64,000 nt of DNA from Caldicoprobacter guelmensis (GCF_016908415.1 NZ_JAFBDW010000005.1:124001-188000); one strand, 5' to 3'; shown: positions 44,309-53,466, numbered from the stretch's first letter. Made by a program: numbers and translations. Notes: generated by a model from the sequence alone, not told the origin.

Positions 44309-44762
44309 AAGGAAAGAGTTTAATAATGGGTTAAATAAAAAGTTTGTCGAATATCGTAGAAACGGTAGATATGGCGTATAGTCCAAGTTAGATAATTAAT
44401 ACTAGGTATAGCAGCAAATGAAGCAGGAATATAGTCCCAAAAATATAGGAAATTATTCCTTTTGCAATGTAGTGCTATGGCATGTATACTATAATTAAGG
44501 TTTATGAAAATGTCGAAATATGGTAGTGAGTTGGCAATTGAATATGAGACGTTGTTCAAGAACGAAACCTCTTTCGCATATGGCGATAAGAGGTTTATTC
44601 TTTATGGTTGTGCATATATATACAATTTTATAAGTGGGGGATATATATATATCATGTTGACATGCCGCCTAAGAGAAATGTCAATTAATAAGGTAGAGGA
44701 TGAAATGAGTGTACTAGAGTCGTATAATTATGCACATGGCGTAATGAGAACATATGTTCGCA

Positions 44763-44776
44763 GGGGGGGGGGGGGG
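44763..44776 (+). repeat. Homopolymer of 14 G
   Basis: Fourteen consecutive G in AT-rich surroundings. Such tracts change length readily by slippage. It lies 40 bases before a TATAAT box, not inside a convincing gene. Confidence 0.9.
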
Positions 44777-44844
44777 TATTTAATGTATTAAATGTAAATT
44801 TATGGTTAAATTTGTTTATAATTTACATATGGAATTGTGTCTAT

Positions 44845-44915
44845 AAAGGCCCGCTTTCGCTGGAGCTTCAAAAAGGGGTGTGGGCTGCGTTGGGTGATTG
44901 GTGAAAGGGGCCTTT
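44845..44915 (+). promoter_or_regulatory. Attenuator-like element with two competing stems
   Basis: AAAGGCCC (44845-44852) can pair with GGGCCTTT (44908-44915), which is followed by T-rich sequence as in a terminator. The overlapping GCCCGC (44849-44854) can instead pair with GTGGGC (44880-44885), which would prevent the terminator. It resembles no riboswitch class I know, and no c-di-GMP aptamer consensus is visible. Confidence 0.5.
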
Positions 44916-45039
44916 TTATTATTAATTGTCAAAGTGCCAAGGGTAAATGGGAGGGTGAAAACCATGTAAGCTTTATTAAATGTAAGGTGATATTTTAAAA
45001 ATTCACTTTAAAAATATACGTCAGGAAGGGAATCATGAG

Positions 45040-46506
45040 GTGGACAGAAGGGAAAGTGTTGATCTCTTGTTTAAGGCTACTATGCTGGGTGTAGATGAAG
45101 GGATTGTTATTATTGAAAAAAAAGGTGGGATAGTGGATTTAAATCCATCAGCCCAGCAAATTATAGGGTTTAAAGAAGAGATAAAAGGCAGACCTTTTTG
45201 TCAGGTATTTAAAGTAATAGACGAAAAGACAGGGGAAGAGGTGATAGAAAATCCTGTAGAGAAGGTTTTAAGGAAAGGAATACCTATCGAAAGGGTCGGG
45301 CGCACTATAGTTCATACGAAGCAAGGGCCTAAGGCCGTGATGATCAGTCGAGTGATGCCAATAAAAAATGACAGAGGAGAACTTTTTGGCGCTATAGCGG
45401 TGTTTCACAATGTTGTTGATGAAGGGATTTGGTTTAGGGATCAGTGGTTGGGGCCCTATGATTTGTTGACGGGTGTTTACAACCGTAAAGCGATGGAAAA
45501 GTACATTAAGAGGTTAAAAGGGGAGGATGTATTTCCTATAGGGATAATTGTGGTTGATGTCAATGGTTTGAGATTTGTTAACCATGTTTTCGGATGTGAA
45601 GAAGGCGATAAACTCCTAAAAAAGACTGCTGAGATTTTAAAAAAGAGTACGCGTAAAAATGATTTAGTTGCTCGCTGGGGAGGAGATGAGTTTCTTGTTA
45701 TTTTGCCACACGCTGATTTGGATGTAGTGAGGGAGGTGATTGTCAGAATACAAGATAACTGTTTTGCGGCAGGCGACACAAAGGTCCAATTGAGTGTGGT
45801 CATGGGGTATGCAATAAAGAAGTGCCAGAAGGAAGATTTAGAAGAGGCTGTAAAAGAGGCAGAAGAATTCATGTATCGTAGGAAGTTGATGGTCAATGAG
45901 AGCTACCATAACACAGTCATCAACACTCTTGTTACCACTTTGCATATTAAAAGCATCGAAACACAGGAACACGCTGAGCGCCTCAAAACGTATTCAATTG
46001 CGATTGGCAAAGAAATGAGTTTGCCTCATAAAGATTTGGATGAACTAGCGCTTTTGGCGGTACTACACGATGTTGGCAAAATAGGGATAAAGGAAAGCAT
46101 TTTAAAGAAGCCAGGTCCTTTGACTCCTCAAGAATGGGAAGAGATGAAGCAGCATTGTGAAATTGGCTATCGTATAGTTCAAAATATTCCTGAATTATCG
46201 GCTGTAGCGGAGTATATATTGTTCCATCACGAGCGCTGGGATGGTAAAGGTTATCCCAGGGGGCTGAAGGGAGAAGAGATACCGCTTTTATGTCGCATCC
46301 TGGCGGTAGTGGATGCATACGATGCTATGACTCATGATAGGGTATATCGCAAGGCCTTGAGTGAGAATGAGGCTATTGCTGAGATAAAAAAGAACAGTGG
46401 CACCCAGTTTGACCCCAAGATTGTGGATGTCTTCTACAACTTGGTGGTAAGTGATAAAATAAACAGTTGCTTAGAAGGAGGTGAAAAGAAATGGAGGACC
46501 TTTTGA
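45040..46506 (+). CDS. PAS-GGDEF-HD-GYP protein (cyclic-di-GMP turnover)
   Basis: 488 residues, soluble. A PAS sensor (residues about 8-130, with LFKATMLGVDEGIVIIEKKG) is followed by a GGDEF domain (YDLLTGVYNRKAMEKYI, and the active-site ARWGGDEFLVILPHA) and an HD-GYP domain (AVLHDVGKIGIKESIL, then HHERWDGKGYPRGLKGEEIP). Both catalytic motifs are intact, so it could make and degrade c-di-GMP, switched by the PAS ligand. GTG 45040 follows AGGAAGGG at nine bases. It overlaps cheW by 16 bases, tying c-di-GMP to the chemosensory genes. Confidence 0.95.
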   Translation: MDRRESVDLLFKATMLGVDEGIVIIEKKGGIVDLNPSAQQIIGFKEEIKGRPFCQVFKVIDEKTGEEVIENPVEKVLRKGIPIERVGRTIVHTKQGPKAVMISRVMPIKNDRGELFGAIAVFHNVVDEGIWFRDQWLGPYDLLTGVYNRKAMEKYIKRLKGEDVFPIGIIVVDVNGLRFVNHVFGCEEGDKLLKKTAEILKKSTRKNDLVARWGGDEFLVILPHADLDVVREVIVRIQDNCFAAGDTKVQLSVVMGYAIKKCQKEDLEEAVKEAEEFMYRRKLMVNESYHNTVINTLVTTLHIKSIETQEHAERLKTYSIAIGKEMSLPHKDLDELALLAVLHDVGKIGIKESILKKPGPLTPQEWEEMKQHCEIGYRIVQNIPELSAVAEYILFHHERWDGKGYPRGLKGEEIPLLCRILAVVDAYDAMTHDRVYRKALSENEAIAEIKKNSGTQFDPKIVDVFYNLVVSDKINSCLEGGEKKWRTF

Positions 46507-46916
46507 CCAGCCAATATGTTGTTTGCGAGCTGGCAAATGAGAAATATGCGTTAAAAATTGGTGATGTATATGAAATTATCAAGATGCAGCCTATTACACC
46601 CGTTCATAACAGCAAACCTTTTTTGGAGGGCATCATAAATCTCCGGGGGAAAATCATACCGGTAGTTAACCTTCATAAGAGATTTGGCCTGCCCAACTAT
46701 ACCACTACTAAAAAGACTCGTATAGTCGTGGTAAAGAGCAGAGATGAAATGGTGGGCATTGTTTTCGATAAGGTGAATCAAGTACTCAGATTTTCTAACA
46801 TACAACCTCCCCCTGAGATGGTGGCGGGAATTGATGGTGCCTATTTCGAAGGCATAGGAATAACCGATGAAGGCGTGATAAGCATTTTAAAGATTGATAA
46901 GGTGCTTCATGAGTGA
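46491..46916 (+). CDS. cheW: Chemotaxis coupling protein CheW
   Basis: 141 residues, a single CheW SH3-like module: QYVVCELANEKYALKIGDVYE, LEGIINLRGKIIPVVNLHKR and GMVGI-like MVGIVFDKVNQVLRF. It bridges receptors and CheA. AAGGAGGTGA precedes the ATG inside the previous gene's end. Confidence 0.97.
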   Translation: MEDLLTSQYVVCELANEKYALKIGDVYEIIKMQPITPVHNSKPFLEGIINLRGKIIPVVNLHKRFGLPNYTTTKKTRIVVVKSRDEMVGIVFDKVNQVLRFSNIQPPPEMVAGIDGAYFEGIGITDEGVISILKIDKVLHE

Positions 46917-46931
46917 GAAAGGAGGTGTAAT

Positions 46932-49040
46932 ATGAGCGATATATTTGAAAATCTTGAAATCATAAATTTATTTATTGGTGAAATGGAAGAACAGATTCTT
47001 CTTTTCGAAAATGGGATAGTGGAACTAGAAAAGGATATTAATAACCCTGAGATAGTGCAGAAGTTGTTTCGGGCGGCTCATACCCTCAAGGGTTCTTCTG
47101 CAGCTGTGGGATTTGAGCAGATGAAAGTCCTTACCCATGAAATGGAAAATGTCTTGGACAGGATTAGGAACCATATGCTTAAGGTTTCTAGACCTGTGGT
47201 TGATGTTCTATTGGAATGCCTGGACTGTTTAAAGGCTTTGAAGGATGAATTCGTTGTGGATAGATATTGTATTAACACTGATATACGCCCAATTATGGCA
47301 AAATTGCAAGGGATTTTAGCGGGAAGCAGTGATGTGTACGCTGCCGAAGAAGCGGAAAGGGCTGATGTCCGGCAGAAATTGTTTGCGCTCGATGCTAAAC
47401 AGGAGGAGCAGGTAAAGCAGGCAGTGGAGATAGGACAGAATGTATGGGTGTGTCAAGTGGAAATTGCTAAAGATTGTCAGATGAAGTTGGCCAGGGCCTA
47501 TACAGTCAAGAATTTTCTTAATGAACGTGGTACTGTTATAGGCATGGTTCCTGATGCGATTGATGTGAGGGATGAAGAGATTGACAAAGTCTGTTTTTTG
47601 GTCATCACACAGATGGGCGCCGATGAGCTGGAGTATGAGGTAAGGAATGGATTGGTGGATGTGGAAGAGGTTAATGTATTTCCTTATTCCTTTAATTCTC
47701 CTGAAATAATGAAGCTGTCAGAAAATGAGGGTAAAAGTTTATGCTCTGATCTTAACGGCTCAATGAATGCCAAGGGTGCTGATGAGACGAAGAGGATGTC
47801 GGGGCGTACGGTAAGGATAGAAGTGGAACGCTTGGAGAGGATGATGGATTTAGTGGGAGAACTGGTTATTGAGCAGATACGAATTGCTCAAGCAGGAAAT
47901 GACTTACATAACAAATATCCTACCGATGAAACAGTAGATGATCTGATAAGCATTTCAAACCATGTATCGGTGCTCATAGATGAACTGCAAGAAGCTATTA
48001 TGAAGACCCGCATGATCCCGGTGCAGCAGCTTTTCAATAGGTTTCCTAGGATTGTGAGGGACTTGACACGTTCATTGAACAAAGAAGTTGAGCTTATACT
48101 TGAGGGGGGTGAGACTGAGATAGACAGGACGATAGTTGAGGACATTACAGATCCGCTGATCCACCTCATCCGAAATGCTGTAGACCATGGGATTGAGAGC
48201 CCAGAAGTCCGCAAGAGGTTGGGTAAACCTGAAAAGGGTATGCTGCGCATATCGGCATTGCCCAAAGATAGCAATGTAATCATAACAGTAGAGGATGATG
48301 GTGCGGGCATAGATTTAGAGGAGATAAAACGTATGGCTATTGAAAGGAGGATTATATCTAAAGAAGAGGCAAATACCATGACACATGAGCAGCTTGTTAA
48401 CCTAATATTCCAGCCTGGATTTTCGACCTCTAATGAGGTGAATGATATTTCAGGGCGTGGGGTCGGAATGGATATTGTGAAGAATTGCGTTGAAAAATTG
48501 AAGGGGGTGATCGATGTTGAAACCTATGCCGGAGCTGGTACAAAATTTGTGATAAAACTGCCCATAAAGCTCCCTATGACGTTGGCGATACTTAAAGGTC
48601 TTCTGGTGAAGATTGGCAATGAGACCTACGCTATACCGATGAACAATGTGATTGAAATTGTCAGGCAACCACGAAAGGCAATTGAGTTTGTTAACGGTCA
48701 GGCTGTGACGGTTATAAGAAACAAGGCCATTCCCCTAGTATGGTTGCATGACTACTTCGGAATTCCAAGGGTGAAAGAAAGAAAAAATATCTTGATCGTT
48801 TTGCTTGGAATGGCTGAAAAGCGCCTAGGCCTGGTGGTTGATGAGCTTATAGGCAATCAAGAAGTGGTGGTTACAAATCTGGGAGCTTATATAGGAAAAG
48901 TTGAAGGGATATCTGGAGCGACGATACTGGGCGATAGAAGTGTGGCTTGTATATTGGATGTTGCAGGCATTATGAAGATGGTAAGCGAAAGGAAAATTAA
49001 AAAAGACAGCAATCATGAGCTGATTGCTGTGAACGAATAG
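46932..49040 (+). CDS. cheA: Chemotaxis histidine kinase CheA
   Basis: 702 residues. P1 with the phosphorylated His in LFRAAHTLKGSSAAVGF (about H50); a P2-like domain (about 165-255); P3 dimerisation helices (RTVRIEVERLERMMDLVGEL); P4 ATPase with LIRNAVDHGIE, EDDGAGIDLEEI and DISGRGVGMDIV; and P5, a CheW-like regulatory domain (LPMTLAILKGLLVKIGNETYAI). Its response-regulator target here is unclear, since no cheY is in the cluster, although CheB has a receiver domain. GAAAGGAGGTG precedes the ATG. Confidence 0.97.
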   Translation: MSDIFENLEIINLFIGEMEEQILLFENGIVELEKDINNPEIVQKLFRAAHTLKGSSAAVGFEQMKVLTHEMENVLDRIRNHMLKVSRPVVDVLLECLDCLKALKDEFVVDRYCINTDIRPIMAKLQGILAGSSDVYAAEEAERADVRQKLFALDAKQEEQVKQAVEIGQNVWVCQVEIAKDCQMKLARAYTVKNFLNERGTVIGMVPDAIDVRDEEIDKVCFLVITQMGADELEYEVRNGLVDVEEVNVFPYSFNSPEIMKLSENEGKSLCSDLNGSMNAKGADETKRMSGRTVRIEVERLERMMDLVGELVIEQIRIAQAGNDLHNKYPTDETVDDLISISNHVSVLIDELQEAIMKTRMIPVQQLFNRFPRIVRDLTRSLNKEVELILEGGETEIDRTIVEDITDPLIHLIRNAVDHGIESPEVRKRLGKPEKGMLRISALPKDSNVIITVEDDGAGIDLEEIKRMAIERRIISKEEANTMTHEQLVNLIFQPGFSTSNEVNDISGRGVGMDIVKNCVEKLKGVIDVETYAGAGTKFVIKLPIKLPMTLAILKGLLVKIGNETYAIPMNNVIEIVRQPRKAIEFVNGQAVTVIRNKAIPLVWLHDYFGIPRVKERKNILIVLLGMAEKRLGLVVDELIGNQEVVVTNLGAYIGKVEGISGATILGDRSVACILDVAGIMKMVSERKIKKDSNHELIAVNE

Positions 49041-49154
49041 AAAAACCTTATATTAAAACCACCAATATAATTATACCACATTCAGTAGGTATATACCAAA
49101 TTAAGTAAGGATTATTAAAAAATTTACAAAAGGTTTACAAAGGAGGTAATATCA

Positions 49155-50912
49155 ATGACAAGTATTTCTAGAAATCTCGCGTTGAAGTTTATGAAAAACT
49201 CCGGAATTTTTCAAAAATTAAACACTGCTGTTAATGAAGCTAATGTATTGGACAAAAAACTCAGAGAGGTATCAAGTACTGTTGCGCATTTTGTAAAGAA
49301 TGTGAGTGAACAGTCTGCTACAATGGAGTCTACTTCTAAAATGCTATCGAAACTTTTAGAGTCAATTCACGAGTTAAATAAGAGCGCTCAACAGCTAAAT
49401 AAGTTTTTGGAACAAACTACTGCTTTGCTCAAAGGCATGACTGATGCCATCAACCAGGTAGCGGGGAATGCAGAGAGCACGGCCAGCTCTGTGGAGGAGA
49501 TATCGGCATCGATAGAGGAGATGAGCAAGTCGATAAAGGGTGTAGCAGGGAATGCGGAGAGCTTGAAGGGTTCAGCGGAGGAGATGGCGGCGGCCATTCA
49601 GGAGATGGTGGCGTCCATCAACCAGGTAGCGGGGAATGCAGAGAGCACGGCCAGCTCTGTGGAGGAGATATCGGCATCGATAGAGGAGATGAGCAAGTCG
49701 ATAAAGGGTGTAGCAGGGAATGCGGAGAGCTTGAAGGGTTCAGCGGAGGAGATGGCGGCGGCTATTCAGGAGATGGTGGCGTCCATCAACCAGGTAGCGG
49801 GGAATGCAGATAATGTTAGCAAGCTAAGCAGTAATTTGAGAGAAGAAGCTGAAACAGGACAGAAAGCTGTACAGGAGACTTTATCTGCACTCAAAGAAAT
49901 TGCGGAGGCTATTGTCCACGCTGGCAGTGTAATGAATAGCCTAGGAGAAAGTTCAGAAAAGATAGGCAGCATAACGGAAGTAATCGATGATATAGCTGAA
50001 CAGACCAATTTGCTGGCATTAAATGCCGCCATTGAGGCTGCAAGGGCGGGAGAGCACGGAAAAGGTTTTGCTGTTGTTGCTGACGAGGTCAGAAAGCTTG
50101 CTGAAAGGACAGCCACTGCTACAAAAGAAATTGCAGCTTTGATTAAAGGCGTTCAGAAAGAGACGGAGCAGGCGATAAAAACGATTGAATTGGGTAAAGA
50201 AAAAGCAGAACAGGGAACCAAACTGGGGAATGAGATGGGGAGAGTGATAGAAAAGATTATTGGCGGGATTGGAAATATAGATGTAGAAATAAATCAGATC
50301 ACGGTAGCGGTGAAGGAGCAGGCCAAGCAAGGGCAGAACATAGTGCAGGCGGTGGACAATGTAGCGAACCAGGCGGCGCAGGTGACGCAGGCGACGATAG
50401 AGCAGGCCAGGGGAGTAGAGGAGATAGTGAAGGGGGTAAGCAACGCACGCGAGCAGGTAAGGCAGATCACGGTAGCGGTGAAGGAGCAGGCCAAGCAAGG
50501 GCAGAACATAGTGAAAGAAGTGGAAAATGTCACGATACAGGCTGATCAAATTGCTGCTGCGGTTAAAGATCAGGCGAAAGGTGTGAATGAGATTGTACAG
50601 GGAGTAAGCAATTCTCGAGAACAGGTAAAACAGATTGCTGAGATTGTTAAGAATCAGAACGCAAATGTTGAGAGCGTGCTTATTAATATGAAGGGCCTTG
50701 TTGAACAAGTTGAGTATATTATGAAAGTAGCAAAATCTCAGATTAATGAAGCTGAGCAGGTTATGCAGACTGTGTCTGAAATAAGTGATGTTGTGGGTGT
50801 TAGCAATACCGAGATGGAGAAAATAGCCTCCGCGGCTGGGGAAATTATTAAGTATGTAGAGGAAATAAAAGATGTGCTGGGCAACGTAAACAAGCAAATG
50901 ATAGTTAAATAA
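49155..50912 (+). CDS. Soluble methyl-accepting chemotaxis protein made only of a signalling coiled coil
   Basis: 585 residues with no membrane segment and no obvious ligand domain. The hairpin tip is canonical (IAEQTNLLALNAAIEAARAG, then FAVVADEVRKLAERT), with EQTN at about residue 282, almost exactly central. The N-terminal arm contains two consecutive copies of a 56-residue unit starting INQVAGNAESTASSVEEISA; the C-terminal arm also repeats with a 56-residue period, around QITVAVKEQAKQGQNIV. Many Ala/Gln/Glu pairs could be methylation sites for the adjacent CheR/CheB. It is expected to form a cytoplasmic array with CheA and CheW. AAAGGAGG precedes the ATG; a 114-base gap follows cheA. Confidence 0.93.
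   Translation: MTSISRNLALKFMKNSGIFQKLNTAVNEANVLDKKLREVSSTVAHFVKNVSEQSATMESTSKMLSKLLESIHELNKSAQQLNKFLEQTTALLKGMTDAINQVAGNAESTASSVEEISASIEEMSKSIKGVAGNAESLKGSAEEMAAAIQEMVASINQVAGNAESTASSVEEISASIEEMSKSIKGVAGNAESLKGSAEEMAAAIQEMVASINQVAGNADNVSKLSSNLREEAETGQKAVQETLSALKEIAEAIVHAGSVMNSLGESSEKIGSITEVIDDIAEQTNLLALNAAIEAARAGEHGKGFAVVADEVRKLAERTATATKEIAALIKGVQKETEQAIKTIELGKEKAEQGTKLGNEMGRVIEKIIGGIGNIDVEINQITVAVKEQAKQGQNIVQAVDNVANQAAQVTQATIEQARGVEEIVKGVSNAREQVRQITVAVKEQAKQGQNIVKEVENVTIQADQIAAAVKDQAKGVNEIVQGVSNSREQVKQIAEIVKNQNANVESVLINMKGLVEQVEYIMKVAKSQINEAEQVMQTVSEISDVVGVSNTEMEKIASAAGEIIKYVEEIKDVLGNVNKQMIVK
49449..49810 (+). repeat. 168-base tandem duplication in the receptor gene
   Basis: Copies 49449-49616 and 49617-49784 differ at one base (CCATTC against CTATTC), and a third partial copy of 26 bases runs to 49810. 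The unit is 56 codons, eight heptads. It is visibly GC-richer than the flanking coiled-coil sequence. Confidence 0.97.
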
Positions 50913-51003
50913 TGATAATTGGCGGGGGAATTTTTCTTCCTCCGCTAATTATCTATGTCCATAAATTTTGACAAATTTTTGCTGGGAAGGGGTTTAGGTA
51001 GTC

Positions 51004-51822
51004 TTGAAAACAGAAGAAGTTGGCTTAACGAAATTGGCAGAAATGATATATAATTATTGTGGAATTGACTACAGGAAGGATATTTCAGCCTTGGAATCGA
51101 AAATTAAAGATAGATTAAATGCGCTTGGGTTGTCTGCATGGGAATACTGCGGATATCTTAAAATAGAGCCCAATGAATGGGATGCACTTGTGGAGTTGAT
51201 AACCGTCAATGAGACCTATTTTTTTAGGGAAGAAAATGCACTTGAAGAATTTCAAAAAGAAGTTCTTCCTCAGTACGTAAAGCGTACTCCTGAAAATCCA
51301 CTGTTGATATGGTCGGCGGCTTGTTCAACAGGCGAAGAACCATATACTCTTGGGATGTTGGTAGAGCAAAGTGGGCTGTTAAGTAAAGGGGCTGTGAAGA
51401 TAATAGCTACAGATATTAATAAGAAAGCGTTACACAAAGCAAAGAGTGGGCTATATAAGAAAAAGTCAATGTCCTTTCGAAGGATGCCCCCAGAATTTTA
51501 TAATAGGTTTTTTATCGAGTTTGGAGACTATTACAAAGTCAAGGAATCAATAATGGAAATGGTTGAGTTTAGATACATTAATCTTTTAGATGATAAAATG
51601 AGGGAAAAGATGGGTAAAGTTGATATAATTTTTTGCAGGAACGTTTTGATATACTTTGATGATGCCGCGATAAAGAAGATAATCGATGCTTTTTATGACA
51701 TATTGAATCCCGGTGGCTATTTGTTCTTGGGCCATGCTGAATCTATAACTCATCTAAAAACGGGTTTTAAAGCTATCTATACCCCTTCCACTTTTTACTA
51801 CAAGAAAGGAGAAAAAATATAA
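51004..51822 (+). CDS. cheR: Chemotaxis methyltransferase CheR
   Basis: 272 residues. The N-terminal helical domain is followed by the SAM-dependent core: VNETYFFREENALEEF, WSAACSTGEEPYTLGML, IIATDINKKALHKA, and VDIIFCRNVLIYFDD. It methylates receptor glutamates using SAM. The start is a TTG (51004), with AAGGGG about 12 bases upstream. Followed two bases later by cheB. Confidence 0.96.
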   Translation: MKTEEVGLTKLAEMIYNYCGIDYRKDISALESKIKDRLNALGLSAWEYCGYLKIEPNEWDALVELITVNETYFFREENALEEFQKEVLPQYVKRTPENPLLIWSAACSTGEEPYTLGMLVEQSGLLSKGAVKIIATDINKKALHKAKSGLYKKKSMSFRRMPPEFYNRFFIEFGDYYKVKESIMEMVEFRYINLLDDKMREKMGKVDIIFCRNVLIYFDDAAIKKIIDAFYDILNPGGYLFLGHAESITHLKTGFKAIYTPSTFYYKKGEKI

Positions 51823-51823
51823 A

Positions 51824-52912
51824 ATGGAGCGATACGGCGTTTTAGTAGTGGACGACTCAGCGGTCATGAGAAGGTATATAGGTTTATTGATTGAGAAAGA
51901 TCCGCAGCTTTTTGTTGCAGGAATTGCCAGAAACGGCGTTGAGGCCATAGAGAAGGTTAAGATGCTAAAACCGGATATTGTGACCATGGATATCGAAATG
52001 CCAGAGATGGATGGAATGACTGCCCTGCAAGAAATCGTGAAAATTTACCCTGTTCCGGTGATAATGCTGAGCAATCAGACCGATAAGGACCCCGCATTGG
52101 CTTTTAAGGCCATAGAATTGGGTGCTGTGGATTTTTATTTGAAAGGTCAACTTTTAAGCAACGATGCTGGGTCAGAAGTGGTAAAGAACTTTTTAGAAAG
52201 ATTAAAGGCCGTAGCTGCAAATGCCAAGAAGAAAAGCGAGAGCAGCCAGCTAAAAAAGGAGGATTCCAAAAGTCTCTCTAAAATGATGGATGGCATTTTA
52301 AAATCGCCGGTAACGGAAAAAGAACTTACTACCAAAAACGCTGTAGATTTGTTGATAATTGGCTGCTCTACGGGGGGACCGGCTGCCCTGCAGTCTATAC
52401 TTCCATATTTTCCGAAGGATACACCCGTGCCAATTCTTGTGATTCAACACATGCCTCCAGGTTTTACCAGGTCTTTGGCCGAGAGGTTTGATGCTTTTTG
52501 CAATTTACGAGTAAAAGAAGCAGAAAATGGCGATATTCTGGAACCAGGGAAAATCTATATTGCCCCTGCAGGCTTTCAAACGACGTTGTACAAAAGGCAA
52601 GATGGGAAGGTGGGCTTAAAGGTACAAGAAAGTTCTGATGAAAAGATATTGTACAGGCCGTCTGTAGATATCACCCTCAATTCGGCAGCACCAATTTATA
52701 AGGAGCGATTACTGGCGGTCATTCTTACGGGTATGGGTAACGATGGGCTTGAAGGTTGCAGGGCTGTTAAAAGATATAACGGCCATGTTATTGTGGAGGC
52801 TGAAGAATCTTGCGTGGTTTATGGAATGCCTAGAGCTGTGTATGAAGCGGGGCTGGCGGACATTCAAGTACCTTTGCCGCATGTTTTTAATAGTATAATG
52901 CTTTATATATAA
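51824..52912 (+). CDS. cheB: Chemotaxis methylesterase CheB
   Basis: 362 residues. Receiver domain with the phospho-acceptor Asp in DIVTMDIEMPEMDG (about D56), a roughly 50-residue Lys/Ser-rich linker, and a methylesterase domain with the catalytic triad in LLIIGCSTGGPAALQSIL (Ser), VIQHMPPGFT (His) and LTGMGNDGLEG (Asp). CheA phosphorylation activates removal of receptor methyl groups. It is the only receiver domain in this cluster. Confidence 0.97.
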   Translation: MERYGVLVVDDSAVMRRYIGLLIEKDPQLFVAGIARNGVEAIEKVKMLKPDIVTMDIEMPEMDGMTALQEIVKIYPVPVIMLSNQTDKDPALAFKAIELGAVDFYLKGQLLSNDAGSEVVKNFLERLKAVAANAKKKSESSQLKKEDSKSLSKMMDGILKSPVTEKELTTKNAVDLLIIGCSTGGPAALQSILPYFPKDTPVPILVIQHMPPGFTRSLAERFDAFCNLRVKEAENGDILEPGKIYIAPAGFQTTLYKRQDGKVGLKVQESSDEKILYRPSVDITLNSAAPIYKERLLAVILTGMGNDGLEGCRAVKRYNGHVIVEAEESCVVYGMPRAVYEAGLADIQVPLPHVFNSIMLYI

Positions 52913-52950
52913 GCTGTAAAAATTCAATGGCAAGGAGATGAGTATCAAAG

Positions 52951-53466
52951 ATGGCGCCTTTGCATGACGAAGTGACCAGTTTGATCATATCCAGGGATGA
53001 GGTTGAAAGGTTGGATTACAGTGCTGTAGATTCGTTTATAAAGCAAGCGGAGGAAAAAGAGGATGTTTTAAAGAGCAAATTAATTCTGAATTTTGAAGGG
53101 TATCCAGAAAGCCTTGAAGAGATATACAAGGTGCCTTCTATAAGGAAATGGGTTAAAGGGTTAATAGATAGACATCCTTATATCTTTTATTTTCTCGCCT
53201 CGGATGGCGGTTTGAATACTCTGTTGGTGGTAGCTTGTATAGGGGATTTCCAGGAGATAGATAGTTTGACCTCAGAGGAGGTAACAGAAGGGCTTTTGCA
53301 CTACGAAACAGTAAATTACAATAATAAGTGGTTTAAGGTGAGTTTGCCAAAAGATGTAAGCAACAAGATTATAGAGGGTTTGATTGAATATGGGTTAAAG
53401 ATGAATTTGGAGTCGGATGATGTCTTGTTCACGATCCTGAGTATCCCTGGTCTGAATGCTGGCTGA
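52951..53466 (+). CDS. Unrecognised protein at the end of the chemosensory operon
   Basis: 171 residues, soluble, no signal or membrane segment. Mixed alpha/beta look, with VTSLIISRDEVERLDYSAVD, IRKWVKGLIDRHPYIFYFLA and NTLLVVACIGD, and a C-terminal DVSNKIIEGLIEYGLKM helix. I know no family. It follows cheB by 38 bases with CAAGGAGATGA before the ATG, so it probably belongs to the operon. Confidence 0.75.
   Translation: MAPLHDEVTSLIISRDEVERLDYSAVDSFIKQAEEKEDVLKSKLILNFEGYPESLEEIYKVPSIRKWVKGLIDRHPYIFYFLASDGGLNTLLVVACIGDFQEIDSLTSEEVTEGLLHYETVNYNNKWFKVSLPKDVSNKIIEGLIEYGLKMNLESDDVLFTILSIPGLNAG

Larger units (their letters stand above)
44309..45039 (+). other. Long intergenic leader before the chemosensory operon
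   Basis: About 730 bases without a gene I trust. It holds, in order: an inverted repeat TTGACAT/ATGTCAA (44657-44663, 44678-44684), an AT dinucleotide run (about 44641-44651), a run of 14 G (44763-44776), a perfect 9-bp inverted repeat ATGTAAATT/AATTTACAT (44792-44800, 44820-44828) overlapping a TATAAT at 44817-44822, an attenuator-like hairpin (44845-44915), and a GGGAGGGTGA followed by ATGTAA. A 95-codon open frame at 44504-44791 has unconvincing composition and ends in the G run. Confidence 0.7.

Noticed and set aside
44504..44791. A 95-codon forward open frame before the chemosensory operon
   Set aside because: Composition is poor, it crosses an AT repeat and ends in the 14-G run, and no convincing ribosome binding site precedes it.
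44957..44976. GGGAGGGTGA followed by ATGTAA as a start-stop regulatory ORF
   Set aside because: The pattern is real in the sequence, but a two-codon frame cannot be separated from chance without ribosome data.
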